Assembly: GCF_039691755.1 (NCBI RefSeq)
Contig: NZ_CP137552.1
Span: 1,860,001-1,924,000, forward strand
DNA: 64,000 bases
From: Halomonas sp. Bachu 37
GTDB taxonomy: Bacteria > Pseudomonadota > Gammaproteobacteria > Pseudomonadales > Halomonadaceae
Direction of reading: 5' to 3'
Position 1 is the first letter of the stretch. Each line of letters begins with the position of its first letter. The translations under genes were made by a program, and so were the position numbers. Of the stretch, positions 9,525 to 18,038 are shown one piece after another. Under the pieces are notes generated by a model. It was given only the letters and a program-made list of their open reading frames with translations. It made no database searches and was not told where the DNA came from.

Positions 9525-11339
9525 CTAGAGATTAGCCATCATCTGGAAGGTCTGGTTACGGCTGGCCAAGTCATCATAAGTACCGGCATCAGTCACCTTG
9601 CCGTCTTCAAGCATGTATATGATGTCGCACTCCTTGACCGTCGCCAGGCGATGGGCGATAAGCACCACGGTCATCTGGCCCGAAAACCGCTGGATATCGT
9701 CCATGACACGCCGTTCGGTAATCCCGTCAAGAGCGCTGGTGGCTTCGTCGAAGACTAATACACTGGCTTGCTGGTAAAGCGCACGTGCGATGCCCAGACG
9801 CTGGCGCTGGCCCCCGGATATCTGCACTCCCCGCTCTCCGATGCGTGTTTCGAGACCTTCGGGAAATCTTTCGATCAGATCATCGAGCTGCGCCATTTGC
9901 AGCGCCTCCTTGACTCTCGCGACGTCGATATCCTGACGGTCGATGGCAAAGGCGACGTTCTCGAGAATGCTGGCGTCGGATAGAAATATTTGTTGCGGCA
10001 CGAAACCGATGCTCGCCTGCCAATGACGCAAGTTCTCCTGCGTGATGGGTTCGTCATCGATCAGGATGCGGCCTTCCCGAGGCTCGATCAGGCCCAGCAG
10101 AAGATCTACGGCGGTACTCTTGCCACTGCCCGAAGCCCCTACCAGGCCGACCATTTTGTTGGCTGGAATGGACAGCGTCAGCCCATCCAGCGCCCGTGCC
10201 CGCGTTCCGGGGTAATCGAAGATCACATCCTGCAGTCTGATCTCACGACGCGGCACCCACGGCCTGATTCGCGCATCTGGCTGGGCCTCACCACTTGCGC
10301 AATGGTTCTTCGCTTCACCACGGCTTGCGATCAAGTCCTCACGGATCGTGTCGTAGGCCGCCAGATTGCCGCGGATTTTCGAGATTGAAGTGTAGATTCT
10401 CTGAAAACCGGGCAACATCTTGAAACCGGCCAGGGCGTAGATCGACAGCGCCGGCAAGATTTCGCCCAGGTTGCCTTCGTAGAGATTGAGCAGATAAAGC
10501 ACCAGCATGATCACCGAGCCGAAGGCCACCAGTTCGATGGCGTATCGCGGCGCCTCACTCAACCCCTGAGTCACGCCCTGGCCCCGTGCAATGCGATTGC
10601 TGGCCTTGTCGAACCGTGAGATAAAACCGGCCTGACGATGCAATAGAAGCAGATCCTTGATGCCTCCAAAGCCTTCGCTCATCAGTTTGAAACGTTTGGA
10701 CTGAGCTTCGGAGACCCGCCGCCCATGAAGGGTCAGAAAACGCCGCACCGTCTGATAAAGCAGCAGATAGGTGGCGACGAAGATAACCACGCCGGATATT
10801 GCCACGACCGGGTTGTAGATAAAGATCGCCACGGCCATCAAGGTCACCATGACTGACTTGGCATTGAGCTCCATGGCTGGGTTGATGACCCGTGTGGTCA
10901 CTCGCTGCACTTCCACGGACACTTTACTGATCAAGCCGCTGGTATTGTGGCTGGAATGAAACAGCCACGGCTGATGCAGGTAATAGTTATACAGCCGACT
11001 CGAAAGTTCCGCCCCCACCTGAGCGCTATAGAGCGCCAGCCGCCAAGTGGTATAGATAGAGAATAATGCCGCCAGGAACAGCACAGCGAGCACCAGGGCA
11101 CCCAGTAAGCTCAGAAAAATTTCGGGGCTTTGCATGCCACTGTAGGCATAAGCCCAGGCCAACCGGCCATCGCCTTGAAGCTTGCTCATGTCACCGACCA
11201 CCGCCATGAAAGGCCCGATAGCGATCACGCCGGCGATTTGAGTCAACGCCATTCCTATGATCAAGAACTGCAGCTTCAATAGTCGAAGCCGCTGTTGCCG
11301 AGTCAATAGTGAATAGAATTCCCGTAATTGATTCAGCAT
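9525..11339 (-). CDS. ABC exporter, fused permease and ATPase; candidate lipid-linked oligosaccharide flippase
   Basis: A 604-residue half-transporter. Six membrane segments lie within residues 20-320. The nucleotide-binding domain carries Walker A GASGSGKST (401-409), signature ISGGQ (507-511) and Walker B VLVFDE (527-532). It resembles MsbA/PglK proteins. Its place between wzc and the Wzy-like gene, and the absence of any Wzx in the window, suggest that it flips the lipid-linked EPS unit as PglK does in Campylobacter. It starts 25 bp after the wzc stop. General lipid export remains an alternative. Confidence 0.85.
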   Translation of the reverse strand: MLNQLREFYSLLTRQQRLRLLKLQFLIIGMALTQIAGVIAIGPFMAVVGDMSKLQGDGRLAWAYAYSGMQSPEIFLSLLGALVLAVLFLAALFSIYTTWRLALYSAQVGAELSSRLYNYYLHQPWLFHSSHNTSGLISKVSVEVQRVTTRVINPAMELNAKSVMVTLMAVAIFIYNPVVAISGVVIFVATYLLLYQTVRRFLTLHGRRVSEAQSKRFKLMSEGFGGIKDLLLLHRQAGFISRFDKASNRIARGQGVTQGLSEAPRYAIELVAFGSVIMLVLYLLNLYEGNLGEILPALSIYALAGFKMLPGFQRIYTSISKIRGNLAAYDTIREDLIASRGEAKNHCASGEAQPDARIRPWVPRREIRLQDVIFDYPGTRARALDGLTLSIPANKMVGLVGASGSGKSTAVDLLLGLIEPREGRILIDDEPITQENLRHWQASIGFVPQQIFLSDASILENVAFAIDRQDIDVARVKEALQMAQLDDLIERFPEGLETRIGERGVQISGGQRQRLGIARALYQQASVLVFDEATSALDGITERRVMDDIQRFSGQMTVVLIAHRLATVKECDIIYMLEDGKVTDAGTYDDLASRNQTFQMMANL

Positions 11340-11364
11340 GTTGGTTCACCGATAAGCATAGGGA

Positions 11365-13629
11365 TCACCGATACGCATAGAGGTAGCTGCCGTAGTAGCC
11401 GTGGCGGCTGCTGGTCGGCTTCTTCACGCCGTTCAGGATTCCCCCCTTGAGCCTTACACCGGCATTTTCCAGGCGTCGCTTGGCGGCCTTGATTTCGCCT
11501 GGAGGGTTACAATCGAACCGCACCACCATCAGGCTGGTTGCCGCCATCTTGCCCACTACCGTGGCATCGGTCACCGCGAGTATCGGCGGGGTATCCACTA
11601 TCACCAGATCGTAACGTTGGCTCATCGACTCGAGAAAATCGTGGAAGCTATGTTGCATCAAGAGCTCCGATGGATTGGGCGGCACGCTTCCTCGTGACAC
11701 ATAATCCAGCCCCTCCAGATCGCTGTGACGAATCGCTTCTTCCACGCCGATACGCCGTGCCAACAACTCGGAAAGACCTTTCACTCCCTTGCCATGAAAT
11801 GCATGATGCAAATGGCCACGGCGCATATCGGCATCAATCAGCAAAACCTTCTGTCCGGCCTGGGCGCATACCGCTGCCAGATTGGCCGCCACGAAGCTCT
11901 TGCCGACCCCCGGACTTGCCCCGGTGATCATCAACCGGTTGTTGTCGGATTCGAGCATGGCGAAATAGAGGCTGGTACGCAGTCCACGTAGTGCTTCAAC
12001 CGCGATTTCGTCGGGTTTCGTCACGGCCAGCAAGCCGCGGAAAACTTCCTGGGGCTTTTTCGAACGGCGCGGACGGATTCGCTCGGTCAATCCGCTCTGT
12101 TCTCCGGAATTCGGCAACGTGGCATAGACAGGCAGACCCAATTCTTCAAGCTGCTCGGGCGTCTTGATTGCTCGACTGAGCAGCAAGCGCACCACAACCA
12201 GCATGATCGCCAGCAACGCCCCGAGCAGACCACTGACGGCGGTAATCAGGGGAACACGCGGTGCGATGGTGCCGGGATTGAGCATGGCGGCATCCAGAAT
12301 ACGCACATTGCCCACGGTGCCGGCCTTGACCAGGCGCATCTCCTGGAGCTGGTTGAGCAATTGCACATACACTTGTTGGTTGACTTGGGTATCGCGGGTC
12401 AGACGCAGCACTTCCTGCTGGGTCTCGGGCAATTCATCGACTTGAGCGTTGAGCTGGGCACGCTCGTCTTCAAGCTGTCTGCGCTGTCGCAGCAGTGTCT
12501 GATAGTTGGGGTGCGACGGACGGTACCGTTCAGCCAGATCCGCCTCACGCAGGGTCAACTCACTGAGCTGGTTTTCCACTTCCACCACCCGAGTGAGCAG
12601 GTTTTGGGTCTCGAAAGTCAGGTCCACCGAGTCACGCTGCGCCCGATAGTCGTTGAGCATTCCCTCGGCATCGGACAGCTGCTCGCTTACCTGAGGAATC
12701 TGCTCATTGAGAAAGGCAATCTGATTTTCGGCTTCTTCCGAGTGACGCTGCACGTTCTGGGTCAGGAACACGCCGGTCAAGGTGTCGAGAGTCGGCTGGA
12801 TCTGGTCACGATCCGCACCGCTCAAGGTCAGCTCATATACCCCCGACTCGACGCCTCGCGGCAGGATTTCAAAACGCGACTTCAGATCACTTAACGCACT
12901 AAGAGTGGAATTTCGCTGTAACTTGAATTCGGCTCCAGGGTGCGCTTCCGCCCGGCTGACGAAAATTCGATACCCTGATGCATCATCCTGCACCGTCTCC
13001 CCAACTTTGCCGGTCAGTAACGTTTGATCTTCCAGCAGCAACTCGAAATTGTCATCTTCCTGAAGGCGCAGCACATGCTCGGTTCCCACGTTTTCATCGG
13101 GCACATCGAAACGTGCGACACGCAGCGATTCACCGGCCCATACGTACGGGTTATCCCAATCGCTATCTTCAGAACTCGCTAGCCACTGGCGCATGAACGA
13201 CGGTGTGATGCCTTCGAACCATGCCTGGTTGACGCCGTGATTGACCAGAAAGTCACCCACCAACGGCAATCGACGCGGCTCGACCTGGATGGCGAGATCG
13301 AGCCGTTCGGCGGTTGCTCCCATCACCATGCGTGATTGCAGGATTTCAAGCTCGGCGGAGGTCGGATTGCTTTGTTGTTGTTCGCCAAGCGACTCCATGA
13401 ACGCCAGGTTCGAACCTCGGCTTTCTATCTGAACCAGCGCATCGGCCTGATAGATTCGGGGTTGAGAACTGGCGTAAAAATAGCCGGCCAGAAGAAAAAT
13501 CCCCGTCAACGACACGATCAACCAACGATGGTCGGAAAGCGTGTCTACCAACTTGCGTAGATTAAGGTCATCGCTCTCTTGGGGGGCGGAAGACGACGAA
13601 GGTGGTGGGGGAAAATGCGTCATGGCCAT
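11365..13629 (-). CDS. wzc: polysaccharide co-polymerase with tyrosine autokinase domain (Wzc family, PCP-2a)
   Basis: Inner-membrane protein of 754 residues that controls EPS chain length and couples to the Wza channel. Membrane segments are at about 36-53 and 458-482, flanking a periplasmic domain with coiled-coil heptads (about 300-435). The cytoplasmic BY-kinase has Walker A GASPGVGKS (570-578) and Walker A' LLIDADMRRG (596-605). The last twelve residues contain five tyrosines (745, 746, 749, 751, 753), the autophosphorylation cluster. Its partner phosphatase Wzb is encoded at 15469-15906. The N-terminus is proline/serine-rich, and the first or second Met (3 residues apart) could be used. 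Confidence 0.95.
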   Translation of the reverse strand: MAMTHFPPPPSSSSAPQESDDLNLRKLVDTLSDHRWLIVSLTGIFLLAGYFYASSQPRIYQADALVQIESRGSNLAFMESLGEQQQSNPTSAELEILQSRMVMGATAERLDLAIQVEPRRLPLVGDFLVNHGVNQAWFEGITPSFMRQWLASSEDSDWDNPYVWAGESLRVARFDVPDENVGTEHVLRLQEDDNFELLLEDQTLLTGKVGETVQDDASGYRIFVSRAEAHPGAEFKLQRNSTLSALSDLKSRFEILPRGVESGVYELTLSGADRDQIQPTLDTLTGVFLTQNVQRHSEEAENQIAFLNEQIPQVSEQLSDAEGMLNDYRAQRDSVDLTFETQNLLTRVVEVENQLSELTLREADLAERYRPSHPNYQTLLRQRRQLEDERAQLNAQVDELPETQQEVLRLTRDTQVNQQVYVQLLNQLQEMRLVKAGTVGNVRILDAAMLNPGTIAPRVPLITAVSGLLGALLAIMLVVVRLLLSRAIKTPEQLEELGLPVYATLPNSGEQSGLTERIRPRRSKKPQEVFRGLLAVTKPDEIAVEALRGLRTSLYFAMLESDNNRLMITGASPGVGKSFVAANLAAVCAQAGQKVLLIDADMRRGHLHHAFHGKGVKGLSELLARRIGVEEAIRHSDLEGLDYVSRGSVPPNPSELLMQHSFHDFLESMSQRYDLVIVDTPPILAVTDATVVGKMAATSLMVVRFDCNPPGEIKAAKRRLENAGVRLKGGILNGVKKPTSSRHGYYGSYLYAYR

Positions 13630-13665
13630 GCCTCATCACTCGCTAAGTTCGTTCAAAGTAGGCGC

Positions 13666-14817
13666 TTACAGCTCACCGACATCCGAGGCTACCGTTGCCA
13701 CATCACCCGGCAGGCTGACCGAAGGCAGCAGCAGCGAGATCACGGTATTCCAGCGAGCCACCGGTGCCGACGTCACGTACACAACGTCCTGCGGCTGGAG
13801 AGGAAAGCGGGTCCCCAGCAGTAGACGCGTGGCATCCTGGATATCCAGTTGATAAACCGTGGCGATCTTCTCGCTTCCAGGCGGGTTTCCTCGCACCACG
13901 AAAATACCCGAAGGCTCGGCACGGCTTTCGTTCACACCACCGGCGCGACCCAGGGCATCCGTCAAGTTGATACGTTCGTTGCCCAAGGCAATGGTCCCTG
14001 GACGTATCACTTGCCCCATCACGACGACATTCTGATTTTCCATGGTGGGCACGTGCAGCAGATCGCCATTGTTGAGCAAGCGGTTCTGGGTCATATCTCC
14101 CTGGCGCATCATGGCGTATAACGAAATATGTTCTTCGCGGCCGTTGCGGCTCAAGGTGACATCGTGCCAATTGGCATTGTCCCGCGCCCCACCCACGGCA
14201 CTGATGGCGTCCAATATCGTCATCGGCACAATGGTAAGCGGCAGGGTACCGGGATTTTCCACCGCGCCGCTGACATAGACTTTCTGCGAGTGAAACGCCG
14301 CGATGCCGACTTCCACCTGGGGATCGGTAATCACTTCGGAAAGCCGCCGGGCAAGCAACTCACGCACCTCGTCAAGCGTCATTCCCTCCACTTTCACCCG
14401 CCCTACGTAGGGGTAAAACATGGTGCCATCGGGCCGTATCCGGTTACCGGTTTCCGCAGCGGAGCGTTCGGTACCCGCAGGAATGGTCAATTCGGGATGG
14501 TCATAGACAATCACGCTGAGGATGTCACCAGGTCCCACCCGGTACTCATAGCCCTGCACCTGTTGATGCAATGCCTGGGGAGTGGCCTGAGTGGACGATT
14601 CCGAGACTTGCATCGCATTCACCAGATCCGGCGTGATCGGCTGCACGTTCACTCGCCCATCCAGGGATTGAGCGAGATTATCCTCGTCAATATGGCCGCC
14701 GGGAGCCATGGCACAGCCACTCAGCACCCCCAGGAGCAACACGAGCATCAGCCAGTGAACCAGTCGCACTGGGCTTTTACCGTCCCTTGCTTCCTTCACT
14801 TCATTGAATTTATTCAT
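13666..14817 (-). CDS. wza: outer-membrane polysaccharide export lipoprotein Wza
   Basis: Forms the outer-membrane channel for EPS. The start is placed at the ATG at 14815-14817 because an AGGAAG lies six bases upstream and the resulting protein begins with a lipoprotein signal peptide, lipobox VLSGC and lipidated C35. An in-frame upstream start at 14931 would add 38 residues, hide the signal peptide and cover the ops element. The 383-residue mature-size protein has the polysaccharide-export (PES) domain starting at YRVGPGDILSVIVYDHPEL and SLBB repeats with VYVSGAVENPG and VVVMGQVIRPG. First gene of the EPS operon. Confidence 0.95.
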   Translation of the reverse strand: MNKFNEVKEARDGKSPVRLVHWLMLVLLLGVLSGCAMAPGGHIDEDNLAQSLDGRVNVQPITPDLVNAMQVSESSTQATPQALHQQVQGYEYRVGPGDILSVIVYDHPELTIPAGTERSAAETGNRIRPDGTMFYPYVGRVKVEGMTLDEVRELLARRLSEVITDPQVEVGIAAFHSQKVYVSGAVENPGTLPLTIVPMTILDAISAVGGARDNANWHDVTLSRNGREEHISLYAMMRQGDMTQNRLLNNGDLLHVPTMENQNVVVMGQVIRPGTIALGNERINLTDALGRAGGVNESRAEPSGIFVVRGNPPGSEKIATVYQLDIQDATRLLLGTRFPLQPQDVVYVTSAPVARWNTVISLLLPSVSLPGDVATVASDVGEL

Positions 14818-14845
14818 TATTTGCTTCCTGTACTTGGTGTCTTGC

Positions 14846-14887
14846 CACGCTACCGCCCCGGGATTGTGTTCAGGCATCTCCCAGCGC
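14846..14887 (-). promoter_or_regulatory. JUMPstart-like leader with RfaH ops element
   Basis: On the minus strand, GGCGGTAGCGTG (plus-strand 14846-14857) matches the known ops core in all 12 positions. Preceded by GG, it gives the 14-base 3' end of the enterobacterial JUMPstart sequence. Further upstream, GCGCTGGGAGATG (14875-14887) matches the JUMPstart 5' block GCTCTGGTAGCTG at 10 of 13 positions, with a longer spacer. The element lies 28 bp before the wza start, in the transcribed leader. ops pauses RNA polymerase and recruits RfaH, which suppresses Rho termination in long polysaccharide operons. The consensus is recalled from the literature. Confidence 0.75.
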
Positions 14888-15468
14888 CTCGTTGAAACTC
14901 GTCCTGGCGGAGCGGATTCGCGTATCGCCATGAGACATGACTGCCGATTCGACAGACACTTTCAAGTTTACATAACAACACAAATATCACACCATTAATT
15001 ACACAGTCACTTGGAGATGAGGAAACTAACGTTCTTTACCCATAAAAAGAGCAACTTTACTTTAATCAAAGTAGAAATCGAATCATGTTAGGCAAGTTTA
15101 ATAATAATGAAATTTTTGATAATATTTATTTAATTGGCATTTCAATTCAGCTAGTTATTAATTAAAAAAATTCAAATTAAAAAATTACAAGCTGCCTTTC
15201 AGATACTATTCACTCTTCTCTATCAAAAGATAACCATCAGCCATAAAAATGTAACTCTAATGTTATCTTAATAATTCAGAGTTAGGCTGGCCCCGCTATT
15301 TGCGAGATTACGACAACTTCATCAGCACTCTAGTGATAGGAAAGCGCACAGGCCAGACAAGCCAATAGCCAGCAAACACGAGGATGTGTGGGAAGGGAAA
15401 AGATCGATCGAGCGGAGCTATCTGCTCGCTAATCGGTAGCCATACAAATAGAGGGAGCTCAGTCAGAT
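14888..15468 (-). promoter_or_regulatory. AT-rich non-coding region upstream of the EPS operon
   Basis: About 580 bases between wzb and the wza leader contain no supportable gene on either strand. Positions 14960-15290 are markedly AT-rich against a GC-rich background, as in promoter regions bound by H-NS-like silencers. The EPS promoter must lie here, but I cannot pick one -35/-10 pair with confidence. A 7-bp inverted repeat (TAACTCT/AGAGTTA at 15252-15258 and 15278-15284) is the only clear internal symmetry. Confidence 0.55.
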
Positions 15469-15906
15469 CTAGAGTTTTTCAGCCCAGGCAAGGGTAGCGT
15501 CCTTGAGCAGTCCATGGACACGCTCGAAGGTCTCCACACTCTTGCGGTAGGGGTCGGGTATATCGCGTCCTGCACCATCATTCAGCCACCGGCCAAGCAG
15601 CAGTATCTTGCCCAGGGCTTGCGGGGCTTGCTTGCCCACGGCACGCCGCTGTCCTTCGGACATGACCAGAATAAGATCGGCCTCCTGGATCATCGCTGGT
15701 GTCAGTTGGCGTGCCTGATGGTCGCTCACATCCAGGCCATCGGCCTCGGCCAGTTGCGCCGCTTGCAGTTCGACGGGCTTGCCCACCAGCGCTCCCAGGC
15801 CGGCGGAACTGATCTGGCGTTCGGGTAATCGCTGTCTAAGCAACGCCTCGGCCACGGGGCTACGGCAGATATTACCGGTACAGACCACCAGAATACGCTG
15901 GAACAT
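15469..15906 (-). CDS. wzb: low-molecular-weight protein tyrosine phosphatase Wzb
   Basis: Cytoplasmic phosphatase expected to dephosphorylate the tyrosine tail of Wzc, so that EPS polymerisation can cycle. The protein has 145 residues. The active-site loop is CTGNICRS (C9 nucleophile, R15), and the general acid is D118 in RDIPDPYRKS. Length and motifs are canonical. It ends the short unit sugar transferase-wzy-elyC-wzb and lies 651 bp upstream of wza, so kinase and phosphatase are on separate transcripts. Confidence 0.95.
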   Translation of the reverse strand: MFQRILVVCTGNICRSPVAEALLRQRLPERQISSAGLGALVGKPVELQAAQLAEADGLDVSDHQARQLTPAMIQEADLILVMSEGQRRAVGKQAPQALGKILLLGRWLNDGAGRDIPDPYRKSVETFERVHGLLKDATLAWAEKL

Positions 15907-15955
15907 GGCTTAATTGACTCCCCATACTCGTAGATGCACGTTATCAAATGTCACA

Positions 15956-16717
15956 TCAGTGCTCCCAATAAATAGCAAGCAGCCCAAGGGCCTCGTAGAT
16001 GGCACGTTCGGTCTTACGCAACTCATGCGCAGAGGGTACCCAATAAGCCAGTCTGGAGCTCTCGGTCCGACTGGCCAGATAATGGGTCGGAGCAGCCACG
16101 GGTGCCAGACCCGCCACCTCGAAATGACGCATCGCGCGTGGCATATGCGAAGCGGATGTCACCAGCAGCACTTGTGCGCCTTCGCCGAGTTGCGCCTGCA
16201 CAGCAACGGCTTCAGCGGCCGTGTCGTGGGGTGATGTCAACGTCACGATACGCTCGGCAGTCACCCCTAATGCCTCGGCGGCTTCGGCATAGCCCTCGGC
16301 CATGGTCATTTCCGAGCCCGTACCACCCCCGGATACCAGCAACGGCAGTGTGGGTCGCTGACGCCATAGCCGAATGCCTTCCATCAGGCGTACCGCCGAA
16401 CTCTCGCTTAGCCGTCCGGTTATCGACCAGGGACGATCGGGCTGCCAGCCACCACCAAGCACGACCACGGCCTCGATTTCGCCGTCTTCCGGCCATGCCG
16501 CCAGGGCATCATATTGCGATTCCAGCGGCTCCAGCAGGTTATCCGCTACCGGCGGCCAGGCAGTCAGTAACAGCAAGAGCATGGCCATTACCATCAGGCT
16601 ATCGCCCAGGCGATAGCGCCCCAGCCGGCGAGTCAGCCAACCGACAATAAAGATTGCCGCCATCAGCGGCACCGGCATCAACAAGAGAGCCGTCAGGCTT
16701 TTGATCAGGGTATACAT
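15956..16717 (-). CDS. elyC: ElyC-like DUF218 envelope biogenesis protein
   Basis: A 253-residue inner-membrane protein closely resembling E. coli ElyC (YcbC), which is needed for normal use of the undecaprenyl-phosphate carrier in peptidoglycan synthesis. Two N-terminal membrane segments (about 6-26 and 38-55) are followed by QPVADNLLEPLES-like sequence, then the DUF218 core VVVLGGGWQPDRP, RLMEGIRLWRQRP and VTSASHMPRAMRHF. The N-terminus aligns with ElyC from the first Met. The start is therefore accepted although it overlaps the upstream gene by 119 bases. A role in freeing lipid carrier during EPS synthesis fits the context. Confidence 0.88.
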   Translation of the reverse strand: MYTLIKSLTALLLMPVPLMAAIFIVGWLTRRLGRYRLGDSLMVMAMLLLLLTAWPPVADNLLEPLESQYDALAAWPEDGEIEAVVVLGGGWQPDRPWSITGRLSESSAVRLMEGIRLWRQRPTLPLLVSGGGTGSEMTMAEGYAEAAEALGVTAERIVTLTSPHDTAAEAVAVQAQLGEGAQVLLVTSASHMPRAMRHFEVAGLAPVAAPTHYLASRTESSRLAYWVPSAHELRKTERAIYEALGLLAIYWEH

Positions 16718-17933
16718 GGCGGTTATCTTGCGTGACTTTGCCGGGAACTTGAACCCAAAGGAAAATCAGCCAGCTGGCATAGACCGCAATCCCCGCCGGG
16801 TAGGCGAAAAAAGAGTAACTCAAGCCGAAGCTCATGAAAGCGATCGGCAGCAGTACACCGGCCACGGCGAAGGATCGCCGAACGGGATTCTCAGCACGCA
16901 CACTCGGCAGAAAATGCCACAAGGGAACGAGATAGAGCCCCAATACCATCAAGGCGCCAGGCAAGCCCCGGCGCACCCAGGCATCCAGAAAATCGTTGTG
17001 GGCGTGCCGGTAGTTTCCTAACTCGGGGTCCAGCACACCCTTTTCTTCCAGTTTCTGCATGGCGGCTTGATACCCCTGATGCCCATAACCCACCAGGGGC
17101 CGTTCGCGGATCAACAGCAATGCACCGCGGTACATTTCCAGGCGAGCACCGACGGAGCCATAGCCAGTGCCATTGAGATAGCGATGAACTTCGACCACCG
17201 CCTTGTCCATTCGTTTTTCCACACCGCTTTGCGGCGTCAGGTACACCGCCATGACGACCGCCAACACAGCGCACAGGGCTACCCAACGCCACACGACTCG
17301 CCATCGGCGCGCATAGCCGCGATAGAACACCCATAACGCCAGCGGCAAGACCAGCCACCCGCCCCGGGTTCCCGAAAGCGCCGAGGCTAGCCCGCCTCCC
17401 GCTGCGCCACCAAGCAACAATGCCAGCCACATGAATCTCGCGGTTCGCTGTTGCCAGGCCCACCCCAGCCCGGCCAAGCACATCAGCGCACTCAATAGCG
17501 CAAGGTTGCCGAAAAGAATGGAGTGCAGCGGTGGATGACCTGTAGCCCGAGTCAACCCAACCACCAGCTTTTGCCATACAGCCCAACCACCGACACCTAT
17601 CGCCCCCAGAGCCAGCCCGGCCCACCAAGGCGCAGGCCGTGGCGGCACGACGCGAACCACTCCCCAGGCCAAAGCCGCAAGCCAGGCCGCAGCCGCCAGC
17701 GGCAAGGCCTGGCGCAAGCTGGAATGCCACACTCCTGCCGCCAGTTCGACCGTGCCCACCCCTACCAGCAGCGCCATCAACAAAGCATCGCCGCGCCCTG
17801 AGGCTTGCGTTGAATAGCGGTACCCACGCTGTCTGAACCAGGCAAGCAGCCCCCACCCCAACATGACGGCCAGCCCCAGCCAATAGCCCAGGGGCACCAG
17901 CAGCGGTAATGTGGTGATTGCCATAGCCTGCAT
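16599..17933 (-). CDS. O-antigen ligase/polymerase family membrane protein
   Basis: Polytopic membrane protein of 444 residues with about eleven hydrophobic segments. The Wzy_C/WaaL region holds RPLVGYGHQGYQAAM and YRHAHNDFLDAWVRRGLPG, the H-x-H-N block usual in O-antigen ligases. The start is set at 17933 (MQAMAITT), which has AGGG nine bases upstream; 17951 and 17924 are alternatives. The last ~40 residues read through the start of elyC in another frame and are hydrophilic and unlike the family. This indicates either a true long overlap or a lost stop. It belongs to the short unit with the sugar transferase. Confidence 0.8.
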   Translation of the reverse strand: MQAMAITTLPLLVPLGYWLGLAVMLGWGLLAWFRQRGYRYSTQASGRGDALLMALLVGVGTVELAAGVWHSSLRQALPLAAAAWLAALAWGVVRVVPPRPAPWWAGLALGAIGVGGWAVWQKLVVGLTRATGHPPLHSILFGNLALLSALMCLAGLGWAWQQRTARFMWLALLLGGAAGGGLASALSGTRGGWLVLPLALWVFYRGYARRWRVVWRWVALCAVLAVVMAVYLTPQSGVEKRMDKAVVEVHRYLNGTGYGSVGARLEMYRGALLLIRERPLVGYGHQGYQAAMQKLEEKGVLDPELGNYRHAHNDFLDAWVRRGLPGALMVLGLYLVPLWHFLPSVRAENPVRRSFAVAGVLLPIAFMSFGLSYSFFAYPAGIAVYASWLIFLWVQVPGKVTQDNRHVYPDQKPDGSLVDAGAADGGNLYCRLADSPAGALSPGR

Positions 17934-18038
17934 ACAAACTTGCCCTGTCATCCATGAAAAGGGATTTAACCGTACTTAGTAGTTATTTGTGGCCTTCGAC
18001 GTTATTTCGTTCATTTCGTCGTTCGCCTCTCATCGTGT

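Noticed and set aside
13666..14931. Extended wza start at 14931
   Set aside because: It would bury the lipoprotein signal peptide and include the ops element in coding sequence. The ATG at 14817 has a good Shine-Dalgarno.
15252..15284. TAACTCT/AGAGTTA inverted repeat as a specific operator
   Set aside because: Seven-base arms in AT-rich DNA with a 19-base spacer can easily occur by chance, and no regulator is implicated. Kept only as a remark.
16891..17955. 354-residue minus-strand frame overlapping the Wzy/WaaL-like gene
   Set aside because: Its translation is a Gly/Arg/Ala-rich shadow of the membrane protein frame, with no membrane segments or motifs.
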